Notes: a model not told the origin generated them from the letters alone. DNA of 64,000 bases from CAYLMG01 sp964493425 (GCA_964493425.1 CAZBMW010000003.1:107372-171371); one strand, 5' to 3'; positions 35,760 through 44,811 are shown, numbered from the stretch's first letter. Made by a program: numbers and translations.

Positions 35760-36914
35760 ATGCAAAGGTCGATTGCTACATTTACTCTCGATACGGGCAC
35801 CTGTCCGAGATGGCTTTTTCAAAGGATGGTCAGACTCGGCCGACAAATGACAGAAGTACTTATAGCCGAGTTCGGCCCGGACGAGTTTATCAAAAGAATA
35901 GCCGACCCCGTCTGGTTTCAATCGCTTGGAACGGTATTGGCCTTTGACTGGAACGCCTCCGGCCTGACAACAATATTGACAGCAGCTCTCAAAGAGGCAA
36001 TTCGAGGCAGAGAAAAACAGCTCGGGATTTTCATCTGCGGCGGAAAAGGCAAGACGTCACGAAAAACGCCAGACCAGATAGAAGAATGGGCCGATAGGCT
36101 CAGCCTGCCGGACAACTCTGCAAATAATCTCGTTTATAATTCCCGAATGAGCGCCAAGGTTGACAGCTCGCTCGTTCAGGACGGTTTTCAGATTTATCAT
36201 CACTGCTTCTTCTTTTCGAGAAAAGGAAGCTGGGCGGTGGTTCAGCAGGGGATGAATCCTTCTAACGTCTCAGCGAGGCGATACCATTGGTTCAGTGAAA
36301 ATGTCAATGACCTTGTCTGTGAGCCTCATACCGGCATTGTCACCCAAGCCCACAAGTTACCGACCCTGAATCTTACTGCCAAAGAGAGCACTAAAACAAG
36401 AGACCTGAGTGTCGAGTTCGTTTCCGGCGGATACAACTCACTGATAAAGGACATCGAAATCCTGCGAAGGCACTACTCCCGCTACAGCAAAATGGTCAGC
36501 TTAAAATACAAGGGCCGGCAGATGACTTTTTTGAAGCTTGAAGACACAGAATTTAAAACCCATCCCGTAATCTATGAGGATTTTTCACGCAGCAGGTACC
36601 TTGAAAAAATCCTTCACTTGCTTTGTGATTTGAAACCCGTCAATTATGAAAAGCTGCTCGCCACGAGAGGTGTCGGTGCGAAAACAGTAAGGGCACTGGC
36701 CCTGGTTGGTGAGGTGATTTATGGAGCTGAACCTTCATACCAAGACCCCGCCCGCTATTCATTTGCTCACGGTGGCAAGGACGGCACTCCCTATTGGGTT
36801 GATAGGAGGACTTACGATAAAACTATTTCTATTTTGGCTCAGGCCGTCAGAAAGTCTCGAATCCAGGGTTACGAAAAAGACAGGGCTATCAAAAGACTCG
36901 TAAAAAATGCTTAA
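35760..36914 (+). CDS. DUF763 family protein
   Basis: The 384-residue protein starts IATFTLDTGTCPRWLFQRMV and carries GIFICGGKGKTSRKTP, VNDLVCEPHTGIVTQ and a helix-hairpin-helix-like segment, ATRGVGAKTVRALALVGEVI. DUF763 is found in archaea and scattered bacteria. The HhH near the C-terminus suggests nucleic-acid binding. The activity is unknown. Confidence 0.85.
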   Translation: MQRSIATFTLDTGTCPRWLFQRMVRLGRQMTEVLIAEFGPDEFIKRIADPVWFQSLGTVLAFDWNASGLTTILTAALKEAIRGREKQLGIFICGGKGKTSRKTPDQIEEWADRLSLPDNSANNLVYNSRMSAKVDSSLVQDGFQIYHHCFFFSRKGSWAVVQQGMNPSNVSARRYHWFSENVNDLVCEPHTGIVTQAHKLPTLNLTAKESTKTRDLSVEFVSGGYNSLIKDIEILRRHYSRYSKMVSLKYKGRQMTFLKLEDTEFKTHPVIYEDFSRSRYLEKILHLLCDLKPVNYEKLLATRGVGAKTVRALALVGEVIYGAEPSYQDPARYSFAHGGKDGTPYWVDRRTYDKTISILAQAVRKSRIQGYEKDRAIKRLVKNA

Positions 36915-36964
36915 ACCTGCTGCCTTGAAATCATTTAATCTTAAAAAGAATCAAAAAATTGCTG

Positions 36965-36994
36965 TTACAATTTGTATCTTTGCGCGTCTATAAT
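36965..36994 (+). promoter_or_regulatory. Promoter of the ABC exporter genes
   Basis: TTACAA at 36965-36970 and a consensus TATAAT at 36989-36994 with an 18-base spacer. An AGGTGA ribosome site at 37000-37005 faces a six-codon frame (MNVFCE, 37011-37031) that overlaps the alternative GTG start at 37024 of the ABC gene. Confidence 0.5.
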
Positions 36995-37038
36995 ATGACA
37001 GGTGAAGAAAATGAACGTTTTTTGTGAGTGAAATTTTG

Positions 37039-37941
37039 ATGGATGCGCTTTTACTGCGAAATATAAGTAAATCTTTTGACCATTTTAAGGCTGTTGATGA
37101 TTTAACTGTCACCGTGCCGGCTGGTAGCGTTTACGGCTTTTTAGGCCCGAATGGTGCCGGCAAAACCACCACAATCAGAATGATTATGAATATCATAAGC
37201 CCCGATAGCGGTACCATAAGTATATTCGGCGATGGTTCCATCGAGAATATGCGAAGCCGAATCAGCTATATGCCGGAGGAAAGAGGTCTCTATAGAAAAA
37301 TGACGGTGCGCAGCGTTCTTGCTTACTTCGGCTCGCTTAAAAACTTATCCTCGAACGAGCTTAGCGAGCGTATTCCTCACTGGCTTGAACAAGTCAACCT
37401 GGCAGATTGTGCAAAGAAAAAAGTCGAGGAGCTTTCAAGGGGAATGCATCAAAAATTACAGTTCGCCGTCGCCGCCATAAATCAGCCCGACCTTCTTATA
37501 CTCGATGAGCCTTTTTCAGGCCTCGACCCCGTCAATCAGGAAATCCTCAAAAATATTATTCTGAAAATGCGCGAGAACGGCGCAACGATACTTTTCTCAA
37601 CCCACGTAATGCATGAAGCCGAGAAGCTATGTGATTATATTCTTTTGATTAACAAGGGTAAAATCGTCATAGATGGAAAGCTCAGGCAAATAAAAGACCA
37701 ATACAGAACCGGTGCTGTTTCCGCCGAGCTTGCCGGTGATATCAGTTTTATTGAAACTTTACCGATTGTCTCTTGTGTAAACAGACAAGACAATCGTTTT
37801 GACATTATGCTCAAAGATAATGCCGACCCGCAGAAGCTTCTCGCCGAGCTTGTCGGCAGGGTACAGGTAAAAGCATTTGAAGTTAAGGCTCCATCGTTGC
37901 ACGAAATTTTTATTAAGCTTGTAGGACAGCAAAATGAGTAA
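37039..37941 (+). CDS. ABC transporter ATP-binding protein (NatA-like)
   Basis: The protein of about 300 residues has Walker A GPNGAGKTTTIRM, the signature VEELSRGMHQKLQFA, Walker B LLILDEPFSGLDP and the switch His in FSTHVMHEAE. The C-terminal extension is of the NatA/CcmA type. ATG 37039 gives the family N-terminus DALLLRNISKSF; GTG 37024 is possible. The stop overlaps the permease start by eight bases. It probably drives export with the next gene. Confidence 0.93.
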   Translation: MDALLLRNISKSFDHFKAVDDLTVTVPAGSVYGFLGPNGAGKTTTIRMIMNIISPDSGTISIFGDGSIENMRSRISYMPEERGLYRKMTVRSVLAYFGSLKNLSSNELSERIPHWLEQVNLADCAKKKVEELSRGMHQKLQFAVAAINQPDLLILDEPFSGLDPVNQEILKNIILKMRENGATILFSTHVMHEAEKLCDYILLINKGKIVIDGKLRQIKDQYRTGAVSAELAGDISFIETLPIVSCVNRQDNRFDIMLKDNADPQKLLAELVGRVQVKAFEVKAPSLHEIFIKLVGQQNE

Positions 37942-39208
37942 AATTCTCAAAGTTGCCCGGCGTGAGTACGTCGAATCTGTAAAAAGCAAGACCTTCCTGA
38001 TAAGCGTTTTTATGGCGCCGCTTATTATGGTGGCGATTATTTTCGTTTCGGCCAAGGTTGCTCAGACAAAACCGGGCTCACGACCGCCGCTTAAAGTTGC
38101 TGTCACCGACCTGTCAGGCCAACTGGCAGATGAAATAAAAACCTGCTTCGATGCTCATAACAAAAAATCCGAAAACAGGCAGATGATTGTTTCTCAGACT
38201 ACAGCCGATGTGAACTCATACAATAAACAATCAAAAATGCAAAAAAGCAGGCTCAGAGAAGGTAAAATCGACGCCTACATCGTAATTGACCCGAATATCG
38301 TATCGGGCGACGGCAAAATTTCACTTTATACATATAAAACAGAAGCCTCGAATCTCGATTCGCTCGGAGTTATCGAGAATTTATGCCGGAATGCTGTAAG
38401 GGAATATCGTTATAAAACCTGGAACGTTGACAAAGAACTTTTTTATAAGCTTCAAAATGTCCAGACACAGCAAATAGAAATAGGCCAGGCACAGGGAGAA
38501 GAAAAGGTAAAAGGCGAAATCGAAATGGTTACTTCGATAATGGTGCCGTTTTTCTTTATGTTACTTATGTATATCGGAATTTTTGCTAACGGACAGCAGA
38601 TGCTCACGAGTGTCATCGAGGAAAAATCATCTCGCGTCATCGAGGTTTTGCTTTCGGTTGTGGATTCTTTCCAGTTAATGGCGGGAAAAATACTGGGCCT
38701 TACCGGTATCGGCTTGACTGTGATTGCGTTGTGGGCTCTTGCTGCATATTCTACCGCGCTGTGGAAAGGTCTGCCGGTTGATGTTAACGGCTGGCTGTTC
38801 TTTTATTTTGTTATATATTTCATTCTCGGCTTTATTTTGCTCAGCTCCATAATGGCCGGAGTCGGCTCGATCTGCAACGTGCTCAGAGATGCTCAGAATC
38901 TTATGGGTCCGATTACACTTTTCTATATAATTCCGCTTATGTCCTGGTTTATACTTGTTCGGAATCCCCAGGGTACTTTTGCTACGGTTTTATCGTATGT
39001 GCCGCCGATGACACCGCTGGTTATGATGCTCCGCCTTGCGGCAAGCTCTGAAGTGCCGATAATAGAGATATTCGCGACTTTGGCTTTATTGGTCTTTTCT
39101 GTTATCGTGGTTATCTGGCTTTCTGCAAAAGTCTTTCATACCGGTATCCTGATGTACGGCAAAAAGCCGCGATTAAGAGAAGTCCTCCGCTGGCTTAGAA
39201 AAAGCTGA
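37934..39208 (+). CDS. ABC-2 type permease (NatB-like)
   Basis: The 424-residue membrane protein has one N-terminal helix (SVFMAPLIMVAIIFVSA), a large extracytoplasmic domain of about 180 residues, then five or six helices. EEKSSRVIEVLLSVVDSFQLMAGKI is the typical ABC-2/NatB loop before the second helix. It pairs with the ATPase just upstream. NatAB homologues export sodium or drugs; the substrate here is unknown. Confidence 0.92.
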   Translation: MSKILKVARREYVESVKSKTFLISVFMAPLIMVAIIFVSAKVAQTKPGSRPPLKVAVTDLSGQLADEIKTCFDAHNKKSENRQMIVSQTTADVNSYNKQSKMQKSRLREGKIDAYIVIDPNIVSGDGKISLYTYKTEASNLDSLGVIENLCRNAVREYRYKTWNVDKELFYKLQNVQTQQIEIGQAQGEEKVKGEIEMVTSIMVPFFFMLLMYIGIFANGQQMLTSVIEEKSSRVIEVLLSVVDSFQLMAGKILGLTGIGLTVIALWALAAYSTALWKGLPVDVNGWLFFYFVIYFILGFILLSSIMAGVGSICNVLRDAQNLMGPITLFYIIPLMSWFILVRNPQGTFATVLSYVPPMTPLVMMLRLAASSEVPIIEIFATLALLVFSVIVVIWLSAKVFHTGILMYGKKPRLREVLRWLRKS

Positions 39209-39251
39209 TATGTTTTATTGCTTCTTCAAATAGTTAAGTATATTTCTTTTC

Positions 39252-40118
39252 TTACTTTTTTCTTCTGTATTTATATTTGTAGCCTAAAAGTTTATAGATA
39301 AGTTTCGCTGCTAAGAAATCCGGGGCCTTGTCCTGCTCATTCGGGCAAAGCTCAACGACATCGAATCCCACCACATTTTTCGTACGGCACACCGCCTTGA
39401 GAAGCGTAAGCACCTCATACCAGAGAAGCCCGCCCGGCTCAGGCGTCCCCGTCGACGGCATTATCGACGGGTCGAAGACGTCAAGGTCAATCGTTATATA
39501 AACATTTTTTCTCAGCTTGCCGACTACTTTTTCAATCCAGCCTTTTTTGTTGTGTATATCCTTTGCAAAGAAAACATTTTTTTTATTCATCAGCTCTTTT
39601 TCGCTCGCGTCCATACTTCTTATGCCGACCTGAACGGTAGGGCACCACTGGCTAATCCTGGCCATTACGCAGGCGTGATTGTATTTTGAGCCGGCGTATT
39701 CGTCCCGCAAATCGGAATGTGCATCAAGCTGTAATACGCTGAGGCTGCGGAATCTGTTTGCGAACGCGCTTACCGAGCCGATGCTTATCGAATGTTCGCC
39801 GCCGATGACAACTACAAACTTGCCGTCGTCTATATGCTCACAGATTTTTTCTGCCACCTCTGCTGCCATATATTCCGGCCGCATCTTACATCTCAAAGGC
39901 TTGTCTGTGAATATTCCGTTCAAAAAGACCTGAGAATCAGTCTCGATATCATAAAGCTCCATATTGGCTGACGCTTCTATTATGGCTTGTGGCCCTTTGT
40001 CGGCACCTTTGCCCCAGGTACTTGTTTCATCGTACGGCACCGGCACTATAACTATAGCCGAACTTTCCTGTTCAGAATATATTTGTGGCAGGTCGCCGAA
40101 ACCGTATTGTTTTTTCAT
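39252..40118 (-). CDS. speB: Agmatinase
   Basis: SpeB hydrolyses agmatine to putrescine and urea. The 288-residue ureohydrolase has the Mn-binding motifs GGEHSISIG, QLDAHSDLRDEY and ITIDLDVFDPSIMPSTGTPE. Its ATG overlaps the stop of the arginine decarboxylase gene (TAATG), so the two steps from arginine to putrescine are translated together. Confidence 0.95.
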   Translation of the reverse strand: MKKQYGFGDLPQIYSEQESSAIVIVPVPYDETSTWGKGADKGPQAIIEASANMELYDIETDSQVFLNGIFTDKPLRCKMRPEYMAAEVAEKICEHIDDGKFVVVIGGEHSISIGSVSAFANRFRSLSVLQLDAHSDLRDEYAGSKYNHACVMARISQWCPTVQVGIRSMDASEKELMNKKNVFFAKDIHNKKGWIEKVVGKLRKNVYITIDLDVFDPSIMPSTGTPEPGGLLWYEVLTLLKAVCRTKNVVGFDVVELCPNEQDKAPDFLAAKLIYKLLGYKYKYRRKK

Positions 40119-40687
40119 TAATGATGCTCGCTTAATTGGTCATTGAATAAAAACATTGCAATAGCGACAGTTGTCGTCCACAGGCCTTCTTTGCCTTCCG
40201 CTGCCTGTGTGATATTACTTGTCCTGATGAACAGGCCGCTCGATTTGTATGCCTGCTCTTTTTCCGACCACGCAGTATCAGGGTCGAGCTCGAAACCCAG
40301 TGTCGTCCCTAACATACCTGCCGCAAGGTCCTCAGCCATATCGCTGGCCTGCTGGCTGTTCATACCGTGCCCGTGAACCTCGCTTAAATAACCCCATTGT
40401 TCCTTGTCCTTTGGTATTGCTATCCCAATCGACGAAGCCACGAGCCTTCCGTGCTCATTTGTATCCGCCCTGGCCATTACACAAAAGCTTACCTGGCCCG
40501 GAATCAGCTCCTTTATCCCGCTTTCTCTGCTTACAACCTTGCATCCGGGCGGCACTATTGATGATACCTGTACAAGGTTTTGTTGTGCAACACCAGCTTG
40601 CCTGAGCGCTGTCTCGAAGCTTTTTAGCTGGTATTTGTGTCGCCCGACGCCCTTTGTTAAAAAAACTTTTGCTGGTAAAAGCTCCAT
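40118..40687 (-). CDS. pdaD: Pyruvoyl-dependent arginine decarboxylase
   Basis: The enzyme converts arginine to agmatine. ATG 40687, with AGGAG upstream and the family start ELLPAKVFLTKGVG, gives 189 residues; the open frame extends further to 40756. The proenzyme should cleave itself at the Ser-Ser of VSSIVPPGCK to form the pyruvoyl group on the beta/alpha junction. Substrate-pocket stretches SFCVMARADTNEHG and GYLSEVHGHGM are present. It is coupled to speB. Confidence 0.93.
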   Translation of the reverse strand: MELLPAKVFLTKGVGRHKYQLKSFETALRQAGVAQQNLVQVSSIVPPGCKVVSRESGIKELIPGQVSFCVMARADTNEHGRLVASSIGIAIPKDKEQWGYLSEVHGHGMNSQQASDMAEDLAAGMLGTTLGFELDPDTAWSEKEQAYKSSGLFIRTSNITQAAEGKEGLWTTTVAIAMFLFNDQLSEHH

Positions 40688-40796
40688 TTGACTCTCCTGA
40701 CTTTTTATTGTTTTAGTTTTGTCGTTTAATTTTATCATAACCTGTTTTTGCCTCAAGAGATTTTAATTTTTGCTGAGCTAATTTTAAACCGTTTTT

Positions 40797-41504
40797 TTAC
40801 CCGCTCGCCTCCGAGACCGGCCCAAAACCGATCCTGAGTTTACCTTTCCCGATATCAACTTTTTTAATTCTTACCTTCTTGTCTTCCGCATCGAAAATCG
40901 GCTCGAACGGTTCGTCATTCAGCAGCGAACTGAGTATTTTGACTCTCCAGTCATCCGCATCAATGTCGATCTCGCTAATTTGCTTTGTGTACATTCTTCG
41001 AGCTATTATCTTTGAAACGATAGTAACCGGCACGGCTCCGACCTTAACTTTTATTATGTGAAGATTTAAAAGCCCGTCTTCGTTCATTACCGGTCTGCCT
41101 GCGACTGTTATAATAAATTCAACCTCCTTTAGTCTCGCAGCACCTATCAGGATTATTCTGCCAGGCTCGAAAAAAACCTCCGGCGCGTAAAAACTGAATC
41201 CGTCGGAAAATTTAGGCCAGCCGGAGCTGGCTATCGCTTCGTTTATCTCTTCCTGCTTAATTACAACCTCGAAAGGAACCTGGCGCTGTGCGCCGTTGTA
41301 AATCTCGGGCATCAATTCGTGGGTCCAGTATGTGCTTACCTCGTCGGTTTCTATCGGCTCAGGCCTGCTGTAGCGCGGCGGCCGATACAGAAGTAGCGAA
41401 AGACAAAAAAACAAAATTGACAAATCGATCAGAACCCAAAAACGCTTTTTTCCTTTGCGTTTTTTCCGCTCGTTTTTATTTGCTGTTTTTTCTACCTCTT
41501 CCAA
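40797..41504 (-). CDS. Membrane-anchored protein, unknown
   Basis: The 235-residue protein has a very basic N-terminus (NERKKRKGKKR), one signal-anchor helix (FWVLIDLSILFFCLSLLLY) and a 190-residue outer domain. The domain has alternating beta-strands and lipid-binding-like amphipathic stretches (RIILIGAARLKEVEFIITVA), reminiscent of YpmS/DUF2140, but I cannot confirm the family. It is 110 bases upstream of pdaD on the same strand. Confidence 0.7.
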   Translation of the reverse strand: MEEVEKTANKNERKKRKGKKRFWVLIDLSILFFCLSLLLYRPPRYSRPEPIETDEVSTYWTHELMPEIYNGAQRQVPFEVVIKQEEINEAIASSGWPKFSDGFSFYAPEVFFEPGRIILIGAARLKEVEFIITVAGRPVMNEDGLLNLHIIKVKVGAVPVTIVSKIIARRMYTKQISEIDIDADDWRVKILSSLLNDEPFEPIFDAEDKKVRIKKVDIGKGKLRIGFGPVSEASG

Positions 41505-41631
41505 TTATGACACCTTTTTCTGAATTTCACTCTTGCTCCTTTTAAGTTTTATGATTATAGTGTTTCGGACGGGCAGTAAAAGTTTTTTTAAGATTTTATC
41601 CGCACTTTATTGAAGAAAGGTTTGCAGGAAT

Positions 41632-42582
41632 ATGCCGAACCATTTTGCAGACAGGCTTTGCCAGGCCGTCAAAAGCAAAAAAACATCTTTGATTGTGGGC
41701 ATTGACCCCGTTTATAACCGTTTGCCTCAGTCGATAAAAAGCCACAAATCTATGAATGACGAATTCGACGCCGCTTCCGCCGTGGACGCTATCTTCGACT
41801 TCTGCATCCAGACTATGAGAATCGTGGCACCTATGGTCCCTGCAGTGAAAATAAATATCGCTTTCTTTGAAAAATATCTCTGGGAGGGCATCGAAACATA
41901 TTATAATCTCATCACCGAGGCAAATGACCTCGGCCTTGAGGTTATCGGTGACGTCAAAAGAGGCGATATAGGTCATACCGCTGAAATGTATGCCGAAGCA
42001 CATCTTCAAAATTCAGAGCTTGTCGGACTCGAAGACACTATCACTCCGGATGCAATCACCGTCAATGGCTTTGCGGGAACCGAGGCAATCGAGCCTTTTG
42101 CAAAAATGGCCGATGCGCAGGGGAAAGGGGTTTTCGTTTGGGTGAGAGCAAGCAATCCTTCTTCTGCTCCCATACAGGATTTTGAAAATGCTGATGGCTG
42201 CAAATTGTATGAAAAGCTCGCGCAGCTTGTAGCTGAAATCGCCGGCGGGCCTGAACGTATCGGCCGCAGCGGTTACAGCAACGTTGGTATGGTCATAGCT
42301 GGTACCAGCCCGAAGGTATCTGCCGAGTTTCGCCAAAAGTATGAAAATATCTTTTTTTTAGTCCCCGGTTACGGCTCGCAGGGCGCTTCTGCTGTTGATT
42401 GCGTGCGTTTCTGCAAAGCCGATGGCACTGGTGCTTTGATAAACGCCTCACGCTCCATTATTTATGCTTATGAAAAACCAAAATATAAAGAGCAATACGG
42501 CAGCGACTGGAAACGATGTATCGAGCAGGCCGTCATCGACGCCAAGGTCGACCTCGCAAACGCTATGCAGTCAAAGCTGTAG
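41632..42582 (+). CDS. pyrF: Orotidine-5'-phosphate decarboxylase, type 2
   Basis: PyrF makes UMP from OMP. The 316-residue chain is the longer subfamily-2 form, beginning FADRLCQAVKSKKTSLIVGI. Catalytic Lys/Asp residues are in VIGDVKRGDIGHTAEMYA, and the phosphate site is in VPGYGSQGAS. AGGA precedes ATG 41632. The murD start follows one base after the stop. Confidence 0.95.
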   Translation: MPNHFADRLCQAVKSKKTSLIVGIDPVYNRLPQSIKSHKSMNDEFDAASAVDAIFDFCIQTMRIVAPMVPAVKINIAFFEKYLWEGIETYYNLITEANDLGLEVIGDVKRGDIGHTAEMYAEAHLQNSELVGLEDTITPDAITVNGFAGTEAIEPFAKMADAQGKGVFVWVRASNPSSAPIQDFENADGCKLYEKLAQLVAEIAGGPERIGRSGYSNVGMVIAGTSPKVSAEFRQKYENIFFLVPGYGSQGASAVDCVRFCKADGTGALINASRSIIYAYEKPKYKEQYGSDWKRCIEQAVIDAKVDLANAMQSKL

Positions 42583-42583
42583 T

Positions 42584-43957
42584 ATGAGTTTTGATTTCTG
42601 TGTCGGCAAAAAAGTCTTGGTTATGGGTCTTGGCAGGTTCGGAGGGGGGCTTGATGTGGTAAAGTTCGTTCATAGGGCCGGTGCCGACGTCACTGTCACT
42701 GATTTGTTACCGCAAGATAGGCTCACCAAATCCGTTAATCAGTTAAAAGATTGTCGGGGCATAAATTTTCATCTCGGTGGACATCAGAAAAGCGATTTTG
42801 AAAATACCGATATCGTAATAGCCAATCCCGCTGTCCCGCCAGGTAACGAATTTTTACAAATCGCCCGAAAAAATAAAAAACTCGTAACCTCGCAGATAGA
42901 AATATTCTTTGATCTCTGCCCTGCGAAAATCATAGGCATAACAGGCTCCAACGGCAAAAGCACAACCGCCGCCCTCACAGCACACCTGCTTAAAAATACG
43001 CAATACGCATCACGTGATACGCATCACGTTTATCTTTCCGGTAACATCGGTAATGAGCCTTTGCTGTGTCTTTTGAATGAAATCAGACCGGAAGATTTGG
43101 TCGTCCTCGAGCTGTCAAGCTTTCAGCTTGAGCAGTTGGCTCAGATTAAAAAAGCGCCGCACATCTCGCTTTTAACTAACCTGACCCCGAACCATCTCGA
43201 CCGTCACAAAACTTTTGAGAACTACTGCAGCGCAAAGGAAAATATCTTCAAATACCAGAAGCTTGATGAAAGCAATCCTGCTGTATCGATTTTTAATGCC
43301 GGAGAAAAAAAGGCAAATCAATGGTTCGAAAAATATCAAAGTGATAACGGCAGAATTTGCCTGGAGTTTTCAGCAGATGATGTCACTGATGATATAAAAA
43401 ATTGTTTCAGACTTCTCGGCCGGGCAAATCTCGCCAACCTCTCCGCCGCTATGGCAATAGTAAAATATCTTGATGTCAATAAAGAACAGATTAAAAAAGT
43501 TTTGCCGTCTTTTGAAGTTCTGCCTCACCGCTTGCAGCTTGTTGCCGAAAAAGATGGCATCTGCTGGTACGACGATTCAAAGGCCACAACACCCGAAAGC
43601 ACAATTGCTGCATTGCAGTCTTTCGATAATCCTGTAATCTTAATCGCGGGAGGTTACGATAAAAATATCGACCTTGGCGCTCTCGGCCTGGAAATTGCAA
43701 AAAGGGCAAAAGCCGCAATTCTCATCGGCCAGACCGCTCCGAAAATCGCCTCCGCAATACGAGTATCGAGTATCGAGCATCGAGTAACGAAAATTTTACT
43801 TGTTGACTCTCTCGTCGATGCTGTTACTGCCGCCCGCAATCTAGCCAAACCTGGTGACATTGTCCTTTTTTCCCCTGCCTGTGCCAGTTATGATATGTTC
43901 GAAAATTACGTGCATCGGGGCTGCGAATTCACCCGCCTTGTACTGCATAAAAAATAA
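42584..43957 (+). CDS. murD: UDP-N-acetylmuramoylalanine-D-glutamate ligase
   Basis: MurD adds D-Glu to UDP-MurNAc-L-Ala. A 457-residue chain begins at ATG 42584, although the frame opens further upstream inside pyrF. The ATP loop is IGITGSNGKSTTAALTAHLL; TNLTPNHLDRH and CWYDDSKATTPEST are family blocks. Two surface loops hold translated heptamer repeats: NTQYASRDTHH before SGNIGNEP and RVSSIEHRV near the C-terminus. Both are read in frame and look tolerated. Confidence 0.95.
   Translation: MSFDFCVGKKVLVMGLGRFGGGLDVVKFVHRAGADVTVTDLLPQDRLTKSVNQLKDCRGINFHLGGHQKSDFENTDIVIANPAVPPGNEFLQIARKNKKLVTSQIEIFFDLCPAKIIGITGSNGKSTTAALTAHLLKNTQYASRDTHHVYLSGNIGNEPLLCLLNEIRPEDLVVLELSSFQLEQLAQIKKAPHISLLTNLTPNHLDRHKTFENYCSAKENIFKYQKLDESNPAVSIFNAGEKKANQWFEKYQSDNGRICLEFSADDVTDDIKNCFRLLGRANLANLSAAMAIVKYLDVNKEQIKKVLPSFEVLPHRLQLVAEKDGICWYDDSKATTPESTIAALQSFDNPVILIAGGYDKNIDLGALGLEIAKRAKAAILIGQTAPKIASAIRVSSIEHRVTKILLVDSLVDAVTAARNLAKPGDIVLFSPACASYDMFENYVHRGCEFTRLVLHKK
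42995..43029 (+). repeat. Degenerate heptamer tract A, inside murD
   Basis: Five heptamers in a row: AATACGC, AATACGC, ATCACGT, GATACGC, ATCACGT. They encode NTQYASRDTHHV in the loop after the MurD P-loop helix. Confidence 0.75.
43754..43788 (+). repeat. Degenerate heptamer tract B, inside murD
   Basis: Heptamers GCAATAC, GAGTATC, GAGTATC, GAGCATC, GAGTAAC, encoding RVSSIEHRV in the C-terminal domain. Over 33 bases from 43761 it matches tract C (reverse complement) at about 27 positions. Confidence 0.75.
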
Positions 43958-44074
43958 GTTGTATTTTTTCTTTTGACCCTTCACTTTAGTCCTCTCTCTG
44001 TGTTCCTCATAGGTGGTTTAAAATCCTGAGCCCTTCGCTGTGGATAATCACACAACCGCATACAAATGGCGGTA

Positions 44075-44102
44075 TTGACATAAAGGATAGTTGCTATACA
44101 AT
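44075..44102 (+). promoter_or_regulatory. Promoter upstream of tRNA-His
   Basis: TTGACA at 44075-44080 and TACAAT at 44097-44102 with a 16-base spacer. It is about 100 bases before the tRNA, so a leader would be processed off. A second TTGACA begins near 44119. Confidence 0.5.
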
Positions 44103-44201
44103 GAGGCTGTTTTGACAAAGGCGCAGTAAAATGATTTATCGCTTTCTGTTGGCGATTTGATATTCGAGTACGATATTTGATTGAAAATAATAAATTCTGC
44201 T

Positions 44202-44276
44202 GGTGAAAGTAGCTCAGTTGGTAAGAGCACTGGATTGTGGTTCCAGGGGTCGCGGGTTCGAATCCCGTCTTTCACC
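44202..44276 (+). tRNA. tRNA-His (GTG)
   Basis: GTGAAAG pairs with CTTTCAC, with the His-specific extra G at 44202 opposite discriminator C at 44276. The anticodon stem CTGGA/TCCAG closes TTGTGGT, anticodon GTG. The T-arm GCGGGTTCGAATCCCGT is standard. Confidence 0.96.
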
Positions 44277-44412
44277 CTTATTTTTTGCCGGCAAGATTCG
44301 AGGTCTGTGTTGGCGTTTTTTTTAATACTTTTTCTTAACCAGCTAAAGGTACAATAGCTGACTTTAGAGCTAAAGTTCTGATATTAAGCTTGTTTTTTAA
44401 GTTTTATTTTTT

Positions 44413-44489
44413 AGGGCCTCAAAGGGCCTTGATAATCCTGCTGGGTTTGTAATACCGGTTTGGACACCATAAAATATTTCAAACCCAGC
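44413..44489 (+). repeat. Composite repeat unit 1
   Basis: Hairpin 1 is AGGGCCT/AGGGCCT (44413-44419, 44423-44429; six of seven pairs). A 10-base linker follows. Hairpin 2 is GCTGGGTTTG (44440-44449) with CAAACCCAGC (44480-44489). There is no purine tract. Confidence 0.65.
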
Positions 44490-44527
44490 CAACCTTTGCC
44501 GTTTTTCACCTGACTTTTTTATCTTCA

Positions 44528-44615
44528 CACGACATTAAACAATCGCGTTTTTTTTCATGCTGGGTTTGTTGATTATTCGCACACAGCAAACCCAGCAAAA
44601 AGAAGAGAGAGAGAA
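44528..44615 (+). repeat. Composite repeat unit 2
   Basis: Hairpin 1 is CACGA/TCGCG (44528-44532, 44543-44547, one A-C mismatch). A 10-base linker follows. Hairpin 2 is TGCTGGGTTTG (44558-44568) with CAAACCCAGCA (44587-44597). The polypurine tract AAAAAGAAGAGAGAGAGAA ends near 44615. Confidence 0.7.
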
Positions 44616-44639
44616 CTTACACTACCTAATTATTTTCAT

Positions 44640-44712
44640 CGCAGCCCAGCTGCGTTTTGTCCTGCTGAGCTTGGCAACCGCGAGCTTTTGGCTCAAGGTT
44701 AACACGCTCAGC
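44640..44712 (+). repeat. Composite repeat unit 3 (diverged)
   Basis: Hairpin 1 is CGCAGC/GCTGCG (44640-44645, 44649-44654). A 9-base linker follows. Hairpin 2 is GCTGAGC (44664-44670) with GCTCAGC (44706-44712). The GGGGGATGAGAAAAC closing module follows directly. Confidence 0.6.
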
Positions 44713-44811
44713 CTGGGGGATGAGAAAACCCTATTATGAGCAAAACACTAACACGGTTTTCGGCCGTGACTGCTCTCTTAAATTTTTGTTGATATAGAGT
44801 TAAACTCAGTT

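Larger units (their letters stand above)
44413..44777 (+). repeat. Left triplet of composite stem-loop repeats
   Basis: Three units in tandem (44413-44489, 44528-44615, 44640-44712) are closed by GGGGGATGAGAAAAC and a CACGG...CCGTG hairpin followed by CTGCTCTC (to 44777). The order matches the right triplet at 45288-45678. The 44278-44811 gap holds no gene. Confidence 0.75.
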
